Shown piece by piece: positions 1-8,459 of a stretch of DNA of 64,000 nt (within the stretch, counting starts at the first letter, position 1; every line of letters begins with the position of its first letter). Location of the stretch: contig JAEWLW010000044.1 in assembly GCA_023457355.1 (NCBI GenBank), positions 1 to 64,000 of the forward strand, in the 5' to 3' direction. This DNA comes from Bacillota bacterium (lineage in GTDB: Bacteria; Bacillota; Clostridia; Oscillospirales; Ruminococcaceae). The notes under the pieces are model-generated. The model worked only from the letters and a program-made list of their open reading frames with translations, made no database searches and was not told the DNA's origin. The position numbers and the translations under genes are program-made.

Positions 1-1
1 G

Positions 2-73
2 TGGGGCAATAAGAAGTACATGAATATGAAGCATCTGGAGGCGACTGTTGAAGACGTTTCCATTGCTGGATGA
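2..73 (+). CDS. 3' end of an unidentified gene (cut by window edge)
   Basis: An open frame enters from the left edge and stops with TGA at 71-73, giving about 23 residues that end in LEATVEDVSIAG. The composition looks protein-like, but the piece is too short to assign to a family. It could also be chance. Confidence 0.3.
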   Translation, partial: WGNKKYMNMKHLEATVEDVSIAG

Positions 74-152
74 CTTCATTCTCTCAGAGACTGCAAACCT
101 TTTTGCGCATAATTATTGACACTACCATTTGAATAGGCCTCAGAAACGTTTA

Positions 153-240
153 GATCGCTTGCAGCTACAAAGCTACAAGCGATCCCTTATAACGATTAAG
201 ACATATCAGCCAATCCAAAATGGATTGGCTGATATGTCTT
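153..240 (-). terminator. Tandem hairpins ending cassette copy A
   Basis: The first hairpin pairs GATCGCTTG (153-161) with CAAGCGATC (176-184). The second has a perfect 20-bp stem, AAGACATATCAGCCAATCCA (198-217) against 221-240, with a 3-nt loop. On the minus strand they follow the small ORF, so termination is a plausible role. The same pair in copy B differs in sequence but keeps pairing. Confidence 0.65.
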
Positions 241-257
241 ATGATCGGATTGTTCAA

Positions 258-457
258 TTAAGAAACTGTCTTACCTTTTATGTACTGTGGTCTTGTCTTG
301 CTTATCTCCTCAATTACCTGCTTCACAGTGTTATTAGGAAGCTCCAGGGAACAAAGATACCCCAGCGCTTTCTCAGCCTTCAAGGCTGAGAAACACTTCA
401 TTAGCGCTTGTTGCTCCGCTTCTTGAGCCGGATAGTGAAAACCGCCTTGAAAGCCAC
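258..457 (-). pseudogene. Small helical protein gene, copy A, frameshifted
   Basis: The frame contains HYPAQEAEQQALMKCFSALK and ends KGKTVS. It is nearly identical to the 61-residue product at 24560-24745. In copy B the start is a GTG 8 nt behind GGAGG, and the reading continues through a run of five A's (plus-strand view). Copy A has four A's at that point (438-441), which puts the conserved GTG out of frame. Copy A can be read only from an upstream ATG (474-476 or 513-515) that gives a different N-terminus. I infer a pseudogene, though translation from the upstream ATG is possible. The family is not recognised. Confidence 0.55.
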
Positions 458-581
458 TGACAACACCTCCTTCCATTTTATTGCTCTTCAGGCGTAAGTT
501 CCGGGAAAACATCATAAATCAAAGTATTCTTCCGTAGGCGGATGTAGCTTGCGCCCATGCTCTTTTATTTGAAAAGCAGCA

Positions 582-952
582 TTACTTTTCTTTTCTTTCA
601 AACTTTTCCCGCAGCTTTGAAAGCGCCTTTGATTCCAACCGAGAGACATAAGATCGCGATATGCCCATATTTTGAGCAATCTCACGTTGAGTCAACGGTC
701 GTTTACCGTGCAGGCCATAGCGTAAAATGACGATATCCCGTTCACGGTCGTTCAACTCGCTTTCGATACTGTTGTGTAATTCCTGTGCGCGAAGACGAAA
801 TTCAATATCCTCAAAGATGCTGCCTTCGTCCGCCATGATATCCTGCAGCGTCAATGCGTTGCCGTCTTTATCGGTGTCAATAGGATCGAATATGTAAACA
901 TCCTGAGCTGATTTTTTCCGATTGCGGAAGTACATGAGAATTTCATTTTCTA
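582..952 (-). CDS. sigK: RNA polymerase sporulation sigma factor SigK, 3' segment of a split gene
   Basis: This is the C-terminal half of mother-cell sigma-K. It starts at the recombination core with EN-EILMYFRNRKKSAQDVYIFDPI (end of region 2 and region 3) and continues through region 4 with its helix-turn-helix (LTQREIAQNMGISRSYVSRL). An open frame extends to an ATG at 1010, but the residues beyond 952 (FAYQRCINEPV) do not belong to the family and come from the element. The N-terminal half is at 34317-34647. Joining the halves through the 9-bp core keeps frame and gives a 233-residue protein, close to the roughly 240 residues of Bacillus SigK. In the integrated state the segment should make no functional sigma factor. 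Confidence 0.9.
944..952. other. Left attachment core of the sigK-intervening element
   Basis: CATTTTCTA occurs here and at 34308-34316 in the same orientation, exactly where sigK family homology stops in each half. In sigK sense it reads TAGAAAATG, in the same codon phase in both halves. The element side (950-969, reverse complement TATCAATGAGCCGGTGGTAG) matches 12 of 20 positions with the element-side arm at the other end, as expected for the two arms of a serine-recombinase attP. Confidence 0.85.
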
Positions 953-1049
953 CCACCGGCTCATTGATACACCTCTGATAAGCAAAAAAGCGCATAAATG
1001 GCTGATTCACACGGTTTTTCAGCTCAGCATAATTTCAGAAAATGCCAGC

Positions 1050-1427
1050 GTGGGAGAAAAAATACGGTTTTACCGGCGCAAAGGGAACATGAAATGCCAT
1101 GTACTCGCCGAAAAAATCGGCGTTTCTGAGTCAGCTATGCTTGATTATGAGAACAATAAAACTGAGCCGGGATTAGAACTTTTGCAGCACATTTCTAATG
1201 TTTTAAATATACCCGTCACCAAGCTTTGCGACGATTATTATATGTTCTTGCGTTATCCTTATTGCAAAAAACTAAAGGAGCTAAGAGCTGAGCATGGTCT
1301 GACACAAGGTGAGCTTGGCAAAATGCTAGGCATAGTGGCAAAGTCCGTTGCGCGGTGGGAGCAGGGTAGAGCAGTAGTAACTAGGGAACAGTGGAAAAAG
1401 TTACATCGGTTGTTCCCCACCGTTTAG
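1050..1427 (+). CDS. Tandem XRE-type helix-turn-helix regulator at the left end of the element
   Basis: The 125-residue product contains two Cro/C1-type HTH domains. The first spans about residues 3-60 (MKCHVLAEKIGVSESAMLDYENN), the second about 70-120 (GLTQGELGKMLGIVAKSVARWEQG). The GTG start has no convincing SD; an ATG at 1090 sits close behind AAAGGG. In the excised circle this frame lies downstream of, and in frame with, the recombinase, with no stop across attP, so a recombinase-HTH fusion of about 737 residues is predicted. In the integrated state the gene reads inward from sigK, antisense to it. A role in controlling excision or maintenance is plausible but unproven. Confidence 0.75.
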   Translation: MGEKIRFYRRKGNMKCHVLAEKIGVSESAMLDYENNKTEPGLELLQHISNVLNIPVTKLCDDYYMFLRYPYCKKLKELRAEHGLTQGELGKMLGIVAKSVARWEQGRAVVTREQWKKLHRLFPTV

Positions 1428-1580
1428 ATTACAGTTTATAATTGGCTGCGCGGAGACAAATATCTCCGGGAAGTTTCATATTTCTGATCTATAATTCTTC
1501 CCGCTATCGTAAAACAATTGGCTCCGTTTTCGGGGAGCAGGTCAGTTTTTGCGCCACCCTTATAGTGAGCTGATTAAAGT

Positions 1581-1709
1581 ATTAGAGCCGAGCATGGCCT
1601 TACTCAGGCCATGCTCGGCAGAATGTTTGGTGTAATCGCAAAGTCTGTGGCGCGCTGGGAACAGGGAAAGGTAATCGCAACACGGGAACAGTGGGAAAAG
1701 ATTTGCTGA
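1581..1709 (+). pseudogene. Degenerate second copy of the HTH C-terminal domain
   Basis: The frame reads RAEHGLTQAMLGRMFG, then VIAKSVARWEQGK, then TREQWEKIC before a stop. It is clearly related to the second HTH of the gene at 1050-1427 but lacks an N-terminal half and a start. A perfect 13-bp inverted repeat, GCCGAGCATGGCC (1587-1599) against 1607-1619, lies within it. Upstream (1428-1580) I see no gene. Confidence 0.65.
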
Positions 1710-1746
1710 CTAAAGTTCATTTAAAAAGCAAGACTATAAGAAGATT

Positions 1747-2286
1747 TTAGCTCAATCGGTCTGATGGTGTCTCTAAATCTAATTTTGTATCTTTGCAAGA
1801 GTTGCTTTCCTGACTCACGTGATGCCGTACAGCTATTATGAGCAGGTATACTCCCAGCACAGCCAGTAGTCCGGTACAAAATCCTGCAAAGTCAAGCCAT
1901 ATATCCTGAACCTGCGGACCGCGATATGAAAAAATCTGTATCGTTTCGTCGAGCAGTGCAACGGTCAAGCCGAAGAAGACACAGTTTAGTACAAGCTGGA
2001 GCAGCAAGCATCCAAATAGAATCAGTAATACCGCAAGCTGGATACCAAGCGCTGCAAATTCGATAAAATGTGCCAGCTTGCGGACTAAGTGGTCTGTCAC
2101 GTTCCCTGCTCCGGCCACGACTTCAAGCACTGGCTTAACTTTTTCCAGAACGCCAAGACTCAGCGCCTGCGATGCTTCGATGCCTTGCATTGAATTGCTC
2201 CAGATGAAGGCAAGCGTGGTAAAAATTAATACAATTAGAATTACCGTTGATATGCGTTTTGTTTTCATATTATATATAACATCCAT
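1747..2286 (-). CDS. VanZ-like membrane protein
   Basis: This VanZ-family integral membrane protein has about four or five hydrophobic segments. Conserved features are an early WSNSMQ, the HLVRKLAHFIEFAALG block, LLDETIQIFSYRG, and VQDIWLDFAG. The biochemical role of the family is poorly defined; members are linked to glycopeptide resistance and to envelope polysaccharide loci. I chose the ATG at 2286 because it overlaps, as TGATG, the stop of a relic ugd end just upstream, which suggests past translational coupling. It is the last gene of the polysaccharide region. Confidence 0.8.
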   Translation of the reverse strand: MDVIYNMKTKRISTVILIVLIFTTLAFIWSNSMQGIEASQALSLGVLEKVKPVLEVVAGAGNVTDHLVRKLAHFIEFAALGIQLAVLLILFGCLLLQLVLNCVFFGLTVALLDETIQIFSYRGPQVQDIWLDFAGFCTGLLAVLGVYLLIIAVRHHVSQESNSCKDTKLDLETPSDRLS

Positions 2287-2321
2287 CAATCCCAAAAGTA
2301 TAAATCTCTGGTGCAGACCTT
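2286..2321 (-). pseudogene. Relic of a second ugd 3' end
   Basis: Twelve codons read KVCTRDLYFWD-stop, nearly the same as the true ugd terminus KVYTRDLYFRD-stop at 2633. Homology stops abruptly at 2321. The relic stop overlaps the VanZ start. This suggests an older ugd-vanZ pair whose ugd body was lost or replaced. Confidence 0.7.
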
Positions 2322-2632
2322 ATATCGGTTGCCTATAATAATATTATTATTTATAGATTTAATTTCCGGTAAATCTCTAACGACGAGGTTATTTAAAACG
2401 TAACCGACGATATACAATCTATATATTCCAGTAATCTTTATGCCATCATTTTGGATACTACACGGTTTCCAGAAGCGTGAAGGCTCTTTTAATTATACTT
2501 AGATATTTTCAGTTGATATTAGATAATCATGAGTATTAACACCCTTATTTGCAGTTGCTTTTGGTTAATGCACATTAGGACGCTTTAGTCGTCGCTATTT
2601 CGACGTCAAAATGGCTAATTATAATGTTTTCG
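2322..2632. other. AT-rich gap between ugd and the vanZ relic
   Basis: I find no gene, convincing promoter or hairpin terminator in this stretch. It may be debris from the recombination that separated ugd from vanZ. Confidence 0.5.
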
Positions 2633-3817
2633 CTAATCGCGAAAGTATAGGTCTCTGGTGTAGACTTTGTCCAATACGTCCGCAATATCTTCGTGATATC
2701 TGTTCGCAATAATAACGTCGCTAATCGATTTAAATTCATCCAATTCACGGATAATGCGGCTGTTAAAGAAACAATTCTCCTGCATAGAAGGCTCATATAC
2801 GACCACTTCTATTCCCTTCGCCTTAATGCGCTTCATGACGCCTTGAATAGAAGACTGACGGAAGTTATCAGAATTTGCTTTCATAGTCAAACGGTAAACA
2901 CCGACAATCTTAGGACTATGTGCAATAATCTGGTCTGCAATAAAATCCTTACGCGTCCTGTTAGCATCTACAATTGCGCTGATCAGATTCTGAGGAACGT
3001 CTTCATAATTGGCGCGAAGCTGCTTAGTATCTTTGGGCAAACAATATCCACCATATCCAAAGGAGGGATTATTATATTGGTCGCCTATACGTGGATCAAG
3101 ACAAACACCCTCTATAATTGCTTTGGTATTTAATCCCTTGGTTTCAGCATAGGTATCTAACTCATTAAAATAAGCTACGCGCAACGCAAGATATGTATTT
3201 GCAAACAGCTTGACCGCTTCAGCCTCAGTCGGGTTAACATATAGCGTAGGAATATTCTCTTTTAATGCGCCTTGCTTTAATAGGTCTGCAAAGGTCTGTG
3301 CTGCTTTTTGTAATCGTGCATTTCCTATAGGTGTGCCAACAATAATTCGGCTTGGATAAAGATTGTCATAAAGCGCATGTCCCTCGCGCAGGAATTCTGG
3401 ACTGAACAGAATGTTATCACAGCAATATTTTGCACGAACACACTCTGTGAAGCCAACCGGCACTGTTGACTTAATAATCATAATGGCATCAGGATTGACC
3501 TTGATAACCTGTTGAATAACGCTCTCAACCGCTGCGGTATCAAAATAGTTCTTTATAGGGTCATAGTTTGTCGGCGCTGCGATGATGACGTATTGTGCAT
3601 CTCTATAAGCAGAATCACCATCAGTAGTACCGACTAAATCCAAGTCTTTCGTTTGTAGATAGGATTCGATTTCTTCATCTACAATGGGAGACTTTTTTTC
3701 ATTTATAAGTGCAATTTTAGCTGGAACAATATCGACCGCTTTAACAGCATTATGTTGCGCCAGTAAGACAGCCATAGAAAGGCCAACATATCCGGTGCCT
3801 GCAACTGCGATGTTCAT
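2633..3817 (-). CDS. ugd: UDP-glucose 6-dehydrogenase
   Basis: Oxidises UDP-glucose to UDP-glucuronate with NAD+, supplying an acidic sugar donor. The 394 residues start MNIAVAGTGYVGLSMAVLL (Rossmann GxGxxG). The catalytic cysteine lies in FGYGGYCLPKDTKQL, and the middle-domain motif FANTYLALRVAYFNELD is present. The ATG at 3817 follows AAGGAG by 9 nt, and that SD overlaps the stop region of the upstream epimerase gene, so the two are coupled. With the epimerase it should provide UDP-GlcA and UDP-GalA for the repeat unit. Confidence 0.93.
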   Translation of the reverse strand: MNIAVAGTGYVGLSMAVLLAQHNAVKAVDIVPAKIALINEKKSPIVDEEIESYLQTKDLDLVGTTDGDSAYRDAQYVIIAAPTNYDPIKNYFDTAAVESVIQQVIKVNPDAIMIIKSTVPVGFTECVRAKYCCDNILFSPEFLREGHALYDNLYPSRIIVGTPIGNARLQKAAQTFADLLKQGALKENIPTLYVNPTEAEAVKLFANTYLALRVAYFNELDTYAETKGLNTKAIIEGVCLDPRIGDQYNNPSFGYGGYCLPKDTKQLRANYEDVPQNLISAIVDANRTRKDFIADQIIAHSPKIVGVYRLTMKANSDNFRQSSIQGVMKRIKAKGIEVVVYEPSMQENCFFNSRIIRELDEFKSISDVIIANRYHEDIADVLDKVYTRDLYFRD

Positions 3818-3830
3818 ATAATCGCGCTCC

Positions 3831-4904
3831 TTATCCCATGTAATAATCCTTATACCATTGGGCAAACTTTCTTAGTCCCTCACGTAAAGGCGTACTGGGT
3901 TTAAACCCAAAATCGCGTTCTAATGCTGACGTATCGGCGTATGTGATTGGCACATCTCCCGGTTGCATCGGAACCAGTTTCTTATGTGATTCGAAATCAT
4001 AATCTTCGGGCAAAACACCTGCGCGGACTAACTCCTGCTGTAAGATGTCCACAAAATCCAGCAAATTTTCAGGATGGTTATTGCCGATATTATAAATACG
4101 ATAAGGCGGTAGTGGCAGCCCATCTTCACCAATAGCTTTTTCTGGGGGCGATTGCATAACGCGCATGATACCCTCAACAATATCATCTATAAATGTAAAA
4201 TCACGTTTGCAATTACCATAATTGAAAATTTCAATTGTTTTGCCAGCACGAAGCTTTTCAGTAAAGCTAAAATAGGCCATATCAGGACGTCCGGCAGGTC
4301 CGTATACAGTAAAAAAGCGTAATCCAGTAGATGGAATATTGTAGAGCTTACTATAAGCGTGTGCTAACAGCTCATTAGATTTTTTGGTTGCAGCGTACAA
4401 ACTGATAGGGTTGTCTACTTTGTCATCAGTAGAGTAAGGAACTTTTTTGTTCGTCCCGTAAACCGAAGAGCTAGATGCATAGACCATATGCTCTACTGGA
4501 TGATTGCGACAAGCTTCGAGAATGTTGTAAAAACCAATAAGGTTTGATTCTATATATACATCTGGGTGGTCGATGGAGTAGCGTACACCAGCTTGAGCTG
4601 CAAGGTTGACAACAATAGAAGGCTTATACTCGGCAAATACTCTTTCAATCAATGACTTATCAGCAATGTTACCCTCAATAAATGTCCATTTACTATCTGG
4701 CCGTTCAGCTGCTAACTTTTCTATCTGCCTCAGCCGGTATTCCTTGAGCGACACATCATAGTAATCATTCATATTATCAATACCAACAATTGTAATCGGC
4801 TCAACTGTTTGGAGTAGTTCCATAACAAGGTTAGAGCCTACGAATCCGGTGGCACCTGTGATGATAACCGTTCTTTTAGTCAAAGATATATTATGTCTAA
4901 CCAT
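3831..4904 (-). CDS. UDP-glucuronate 4-epimerase (NAD-dependent epimerase family)
   Basis: A short-chain dehydrogenase/epimerase of 357 residues. Near the N-terminus it has the nucleotide-binding motif TGATGFVGSNLV. Catalytic Ser/Tyr/Lys elements are in YASSSSVYGTNKKVPYSTDD and YAATKKSNE, and RFFTVYGPAGRPDMAYF is typical of CapI/LspL enzymes. These interconvert UDP-GlcA and UDP-GalA, and the adjacent ugd supports that substrate. UDP-glucose 4-epimerase is the main alternative, but the GPAGRPDMA segment favours the uronate enzyme. Confidence 0.82.
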   Translation of the reverse strand: MVRHNISLTKRTVIITGATGFVGSNLVMELLQTVEPITIVGIDNMNDYYDVSLKEYRLRQIEKLAAERPDSKWTFIEGNIADKSLIERVFAEYKPSIVVNLAAQAGVRYSIDHPDVYIESNLIGFYNILEACRNHPVEHMVYASSSSVYGTNKKVPYSTDDKVDNPISLYAATKKSNELLAHAYSKLYNIPSTGLRFFTVYGPAGRPDMAYFSFTEKLRAGKTIEIFNYGNCKRDFTFIDDIVEGIMRVMQSPPEKAIGEDGLPLPPYRIYNIGNNHPENLLDFVDILQQELVRAGVLPEDYDFESHKKLVPMQPGDVPITYADTSALERDFGFKPSTPLREGLRKFAQWYKDYYMG

Positions 4905-4917
4905 CTTTCACACTCTT

Positions 4918-6105
4918 TCAATACTTTCTCCAAACCATTTTATCGACCACTCCGGTATAGGACTGAATAATTTTAACAACCTTTGTGGATACGTTTTCTT
5001 CTACATAATCTGGTACAGGAATACCGTAATCACTACTGTTATTCATTACCACTGCGGTATCAACCGCTTGCAGCAGAGAATTTTCATCTATTCCAGCAAG
5101 AATAAAGCAGCCCTTATCAAGTGCTTCAGGACGTTCTGTACTTGTCCGAATGCAAACAGCCGGGAATGAATGCCCTATCGATGTAAAAAAGCTAGACTCC
5201 TCTGGTAACGTTCCGCTATCCGAAACCACTGCGAATGCATTCATCTGAAGATGGTTGTAATCATGAAATCCAAGAGGATCATGCTGGATCACACGCCTAT
5301 CAAGTTGAAATTCAGACGTTTTCAACTGCTTCTTTGAACGAGGGTGACAGGAGTATAGAATCGGCAAATCGTACTTTTCCGCCATCTTATTAATCGCCGT
5401 GAAAAGCGATAAAAAGTTCTTTTCAGTATCTATATTCTCTTCCCTATGTGCGGAAAGCAAAATGTACTTATGCGATTCAAGATTAAGCTTTGCAAGTATA
5501 TTTGATTCTTTAATTTCTTTTAGATTCGCGTGTAGCACTTCTGCCATTGGCGAACCCGTCACATAGGTGCGCTCTTTCGGTAATCCACACTCGACTAGAT
5601 ATCGGCGAGCATGCTCGGAATAGGCCATGTTCACATCAGAAATAATATCCACTATCCGGCGGTTCGTTTCTTCCGGTAAGCACTCGTCCTTGCATCGGTT
5701 ACCCGCTTCCATATGAAAAATTGGAATATGCAGACGTTTGGCTGAAATGGCCGATAGACAGGAATTTGTATCACCAAGTATTAAAAGCGCATCAGGTCTA
5801 ATATGTGCCATGAGCTTGTAAGATTTGTCTATAATATTCCCCATTGTAGCACCGAGATCATCGCCAACCGCATTCATGTAGACTTCCGGATCGGATAGCT
5901 TTAAATCGAGAAAGAATATACCATTTAGATTATAGTCGTAATTCTGTCCTGTATGGGCAAGAATGCAATCAAAGTACTTTCGACATTTATTGATCACAGC
6001 AGAAAGGCGTATAATTTCCGGGCGTGTTCCAACGATAATTAATAATTTCAATCTCCCGTCATTTTTGAAATGAGCATCAGAATTGTGACTAAATTTTATG
6101 TTCAT
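4918..6105 (-). CDS. capG: UDP-N-acetylglucosamine 2-epimerase family, CapG/FnlC type
   Basis: A 395-residue non-hydrolysing 2-epimerase with family motifs VGTRPEIIRLSAV, HTGQNYD, GDTNSCLSA, FHMEAGNRC and SDSGTLPEE. Together with the two genes just upstream it forms the CapE-CapF-CapG set that turns UDP-GlcNAc into UDP-N-acetyl-L-fucosamine; the last step is this 2-epimerisation. Its start overlaps the stop of capF by one base. A plain WecB (ManNAc) role is less likely given these neighbours. Confidence 0.88.
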   Translation of the reverse strand: MNIKFSHNSDAHFKNDGRLKLLIIVGTRPEIIRLSAVINKCRKYFDCILAHTGQNYDYNLNGIFFLDLKLSDPEVYMNAVGDDLGATMGNIIDKSYKLMAHIRPDALLILGDTNSCLSAISAKRLHIPIFHMEAGNRCKDECLPEETNRRIVDIISDVNMAYSEHARRYLVECGLPKERTYVTGSPMAEVLHANLKEIKESNILAKLNLESHKYILLSAHREENIDTEKNFLSLFTAINKMAEKYDLPILYSCHPRSKKQLKTSEFQLDRRVIQHDPLGFHDYNHLQMNAFAVVSDSGTLPEESSFFTSIGHSFPAVCIRTSTERPEALDKGCFILAGIDENSLLQAVDTAVVMNNSSDYGIPVPDYVEENVSTKVVKIIQSYTGVVDKMVWRKY

Positions 6106-7313
6106 CAGTTTTTCTCCACAATTTCGCCAAATGTATCAGGATGATTCGGATCAAACGACTCATTTGCCCACATAACGGTAACAAGATTTTCAGTGTCTGA
6201 CAAATTAATAATATTGTGTGTGTAACCAGGCAGCATATGAACTGCTTCGATCTTATCACCAGTGACTTCAAAGTTGAGTACTTCATTTGTGCCCATTTTA
6301 CGTTCCTGAATCAAACCATGTCCTGAGACAACGATAAAGAATTCCCATTTTGAGTGGTGCCAATGCTGTCCTTTGGTAATACCGGGCTTTGATATATTAA
6401 TTGAAATCTGTCCACATTTGGCAGTTTTAATTAATTCTGTAAAGCTCCCTCGAGAATCAACGTTCATTGTCAGAGGAAACATAACTTTCTCTTTGGGCAA
6501 ATAGGAGAGATATGTCGAATACAGCTTTTTAGCGAAAGAGTTTTCAGGAATCTCTGGTATAACAAGCGTTTCTGGTTGCTTTTTAAAAGTATTAAGTAGA
6601 TCAACAATCTCTCCAAGCGTAACATGGTGTGTAGTTGGGACATAACAATAGCGTCCATCATCCTTACCGACTGCAGTTACACCATCGAACACACAATGAT
6701 GCTCCTTACCTTCCAATGCGTCAAGCATCTCGGCGACCAGATCATCAATATAAAGCAGTTCCAATTGTGCCGCATGGTCGTTAACCTGAATAGGCAAATC
6801 GTTCGCGATGTTATTACAAAAGGTAGCAACAGCACTATTGTAGTTCGGCCTACACCACTTGCCAAACAAGTTGGGAAATCTGTATACTAATACCTTCGCG
6901 CCGGTTTCCTTGCCGTAATTAAAAAATAAATCTTCACCAGCTAGTTTGGATTTGCCATACTCGCTTCCAGCATATCGGTCTAGCAGCGTCGCCTGTATAG
7001 AAGAAGACAACATGACCGGACAGGTATTGTTATGCTTTTTCAGCGTAGTGAGTAAGGCGGAAGCAAACCCGAAATTGCCTAACATAAACTCATTTTCATC
7101 CTTTGGGCGATTAACACCAGCAAGATTAAATACAAAGTCCGCCTTTTTACAAAAGCTATCAAGCAAGGATAGATCGGTATCCAAATCATACTCGTATATT
7201 TCATTAATAGATAAACTTAAACGTATACGGTCACGCCCGTCTTTAAGGTTAAGTAGAGTAGCACAGAGATTTTTTCCAACAAAGCCTTTTGCGCCAGTCA
7301 CAAGTACGTTCAT
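6105..7313 (-). CDS. capF: Bifunctional UDP-sugar epimerase/reductase CapF
   Basis: The N-terminal SDR domain (MNVLVTGAKGFVGKNL; Tyr/Lys in YGKSKLAGE) reduces the 4-keto sugar. The C-terminal cupin domain (about residues 285-400) has metal-binding histidines in GQHWHHSKWEFF and carries the 3-epimerase activity of this family. At 402 residues it is slightly longer than Staphylococcus CapF, which I recall at about 370. The ATG at 7313 follows AAGGAGA by 6 nt and lies one base past the capE stop, so the genes are coupled. Product: UDP-N-acetyl-L-talosamine, the substrate of CapG. Confidence 0.88.
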   Translation of the reverse strand: MNVLVTGAKGFVGKNLCATLLNLKDGRDRIRLSLSINEIYEYDLDTDLSLLDSFCKKADFVFNLAGVNRPKDENEFMLGNFGFASALLTTLKKHNNTCPVMLSSSIQATLLDRYAGSEYGKSKLAGEDLFFNYGKETGAKVLVYRFPNLFGKWCRPNYNSAVATFCNNIANDLPIQVNDHAAQLELLYIDDLVAEMLDALEGKEHHCVFDGVTAVGKDDGRYCYVPTTHHVTLGEIVDLLNTFKKQPETLVIPEIPENSFAKKLYSTYLSYLPKEKVMFPLTMNVDSRGSFTELIKTAKCGQISINISKPGITKGQHWHHSKWEFFIVVSGHGLIQERKMGTNEVLNFEVTGDKIEAVHMLPGYTHNIINLSDTENLVTVMWANESFDPNHPDTFGEIVEKN

Positions 7314-7314
7314 G

Positions 7315-8370
7315 TCAATTCTCCTTGGCAAGCTCATCACGTATGTATTGAAGGTTCATTAGCTTTTCTTTGACTTGATCCACATTTAGTAACTTCGTAT
7401 TGTTAGAATTGAATTCAGTTAGAATATTACGCTCGATATCGCCTTGTTTGAAGTATTTATCATAATTGAGACCGCGTTTATCGCAAGGCACACGGTAGAA
7501 GTTACCCATATCCATCGCATGTGCACACTCTTCGTTGGTGAGAAGCGTTTCATACATTTTTTCACCATGTCGGATGCCAATAATCTTAACTTCACTTTTA
7601 TGCTTCTTATCGAACAGTTCAAAAACTGCTTTTGCTTGCGTTTCTATCGTGCAAGCTGGTGCCTTCTGAACAAGAATGTCACCGCTAGTACCATTCTCAA
7701 ACGCAAACAGGACAAGGTCAACTGCTTCGTCGAGTGACATCACAAAACGCGTCATAGAGGGATCGGTAATTGTAATTGGCTGACCGGAACGAATCTGGTC
7801 AATCCAAAGTGGAATCACAGAGCCTCGACTGCACATAACATTGCCATAACGCGTACAACAAATTTTAGTCTTTTCAGGCGATATTGTTCTGGATTTTGCA
7901 ACGATAACCTTTTCCATCATTGCCTTGCTTGTCCCCATCGCATTAACAGGGTAAGCTGCCTTATCAGTAGAGAGACAAATAACAGATTTCACACCTTGAT
8001 CAATAGCAGCAGCTAATACGTTTTCGGTGCCCAAAACATTAGTCTTCACTGCTTCAATTGGGAAAAACTCACATGAAGGAACCTGCTTAAGCGCTGCTGC
8101 ATGAAATATATAGTCAACACCGTACATAGCATTCTTCGCGGACTGAATATCACGAACATCACCTATGTAAAATTTAATTTTTTCCGACACTTCCGGCATT
8201 GTTGCTTGAAATTCATGCCGCATATCATCCTGTTTTTTCTCATCGCGTGAGAAAATACGAATCTCACCAATGTCGGTGGCAAGAAAACGATTGAGAACAG
8301 CATTGCCAAACGAGCCGGTACCACCGGTAATCATAAGTGTCTTTCCTTTGAATATATTGTTCTGTTTCAT
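7315..8370 (-). CDS. capE: UDP-GlcNAc 4,6-dehydratase/5-epimerase CapE
   Basis: A soluble FlaA1-type dehydratase of 351 residues with the NADP-binding motif MITGGTGSFGNAVL. It has the DKAAYPVNAMGTSKAMMEK block in which Met replaces the usual catalytic Tyr, as in CapE and FnlA. It opens the UDP-L-FucNAc pathway. The start is ATG at 8370, about 10 nt behind AAAGGA. It is transcribed with capF and capG after the polymer assembly genes. Confidence 0.88.
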   Translation of the reverse strand: MKQNNIFKGKTLMITGGTGSFGNAVLNRFLATDIGEIRIFSRDEKKQDDMRHEFQATMPEVSEKIKFYIGDVRDIQSAKNAMYGVDYIFHAAALKQVPSCEFFPIEAVKTNVLGTENVLAAAIDQGVKSVICLSTDKAAYPVNAMGTSKAMMEKVIVAKSRTISPEKTKICCTRYGNVMCSRGSVIPLWIDQIRSGQPITITDPSMTRFVMSLDEAVDLVLFAFENGTSGDILVQKAPACTIETQAKAVFELFDKKHKSEVKIIGIRHGEKMYETLLTNEECAHAMDMGNFYRVPCDKRGLNYDKYFKQGDIERNILTEFNSNNTKLLNVDQVKEKLMNLQYIRDELAKEN

Positions 8371-8459
8371 CCTTGGCAAATCCTTTCGATACCTCAGTCT
8401 TTTATATGGCGTTTATTGATAACACTAATTACAACTCCGAAGAACCGACAGTTTTATAT

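Larger units (their letters stand above)
138..480 (-). repeat. Small-ORF plus double-hairpin cassette, copy A (outside the element)
   Basis: This stretch is homologous along its length to 24413-24766, in the same orientation. Shared parts are the SD and start region of a small ORF, most of its coding sequence, and a tail with two hairpins. Copy A lies on the host side of the sigK-intervening element, 3' of sigK, while copy B lies inside it. The two differ by substitutions and small indels, so this is an old duplication or two independent insertions of one cassette. Confidence 0.75.

Noticed and set aside
129..389. Plus-strand frame of 86 codons in cassette copy A
   Set aside because: It runs antisense through the hairpins and the small ORF; there is no SD and no matching frame in copy B.
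258..515. Programmed frameshift in small ORF copy A
   Set aside because: The change is a one-base loss in a short homopolymer with no slippery heptamer or stimulating structure; decay is simpler.
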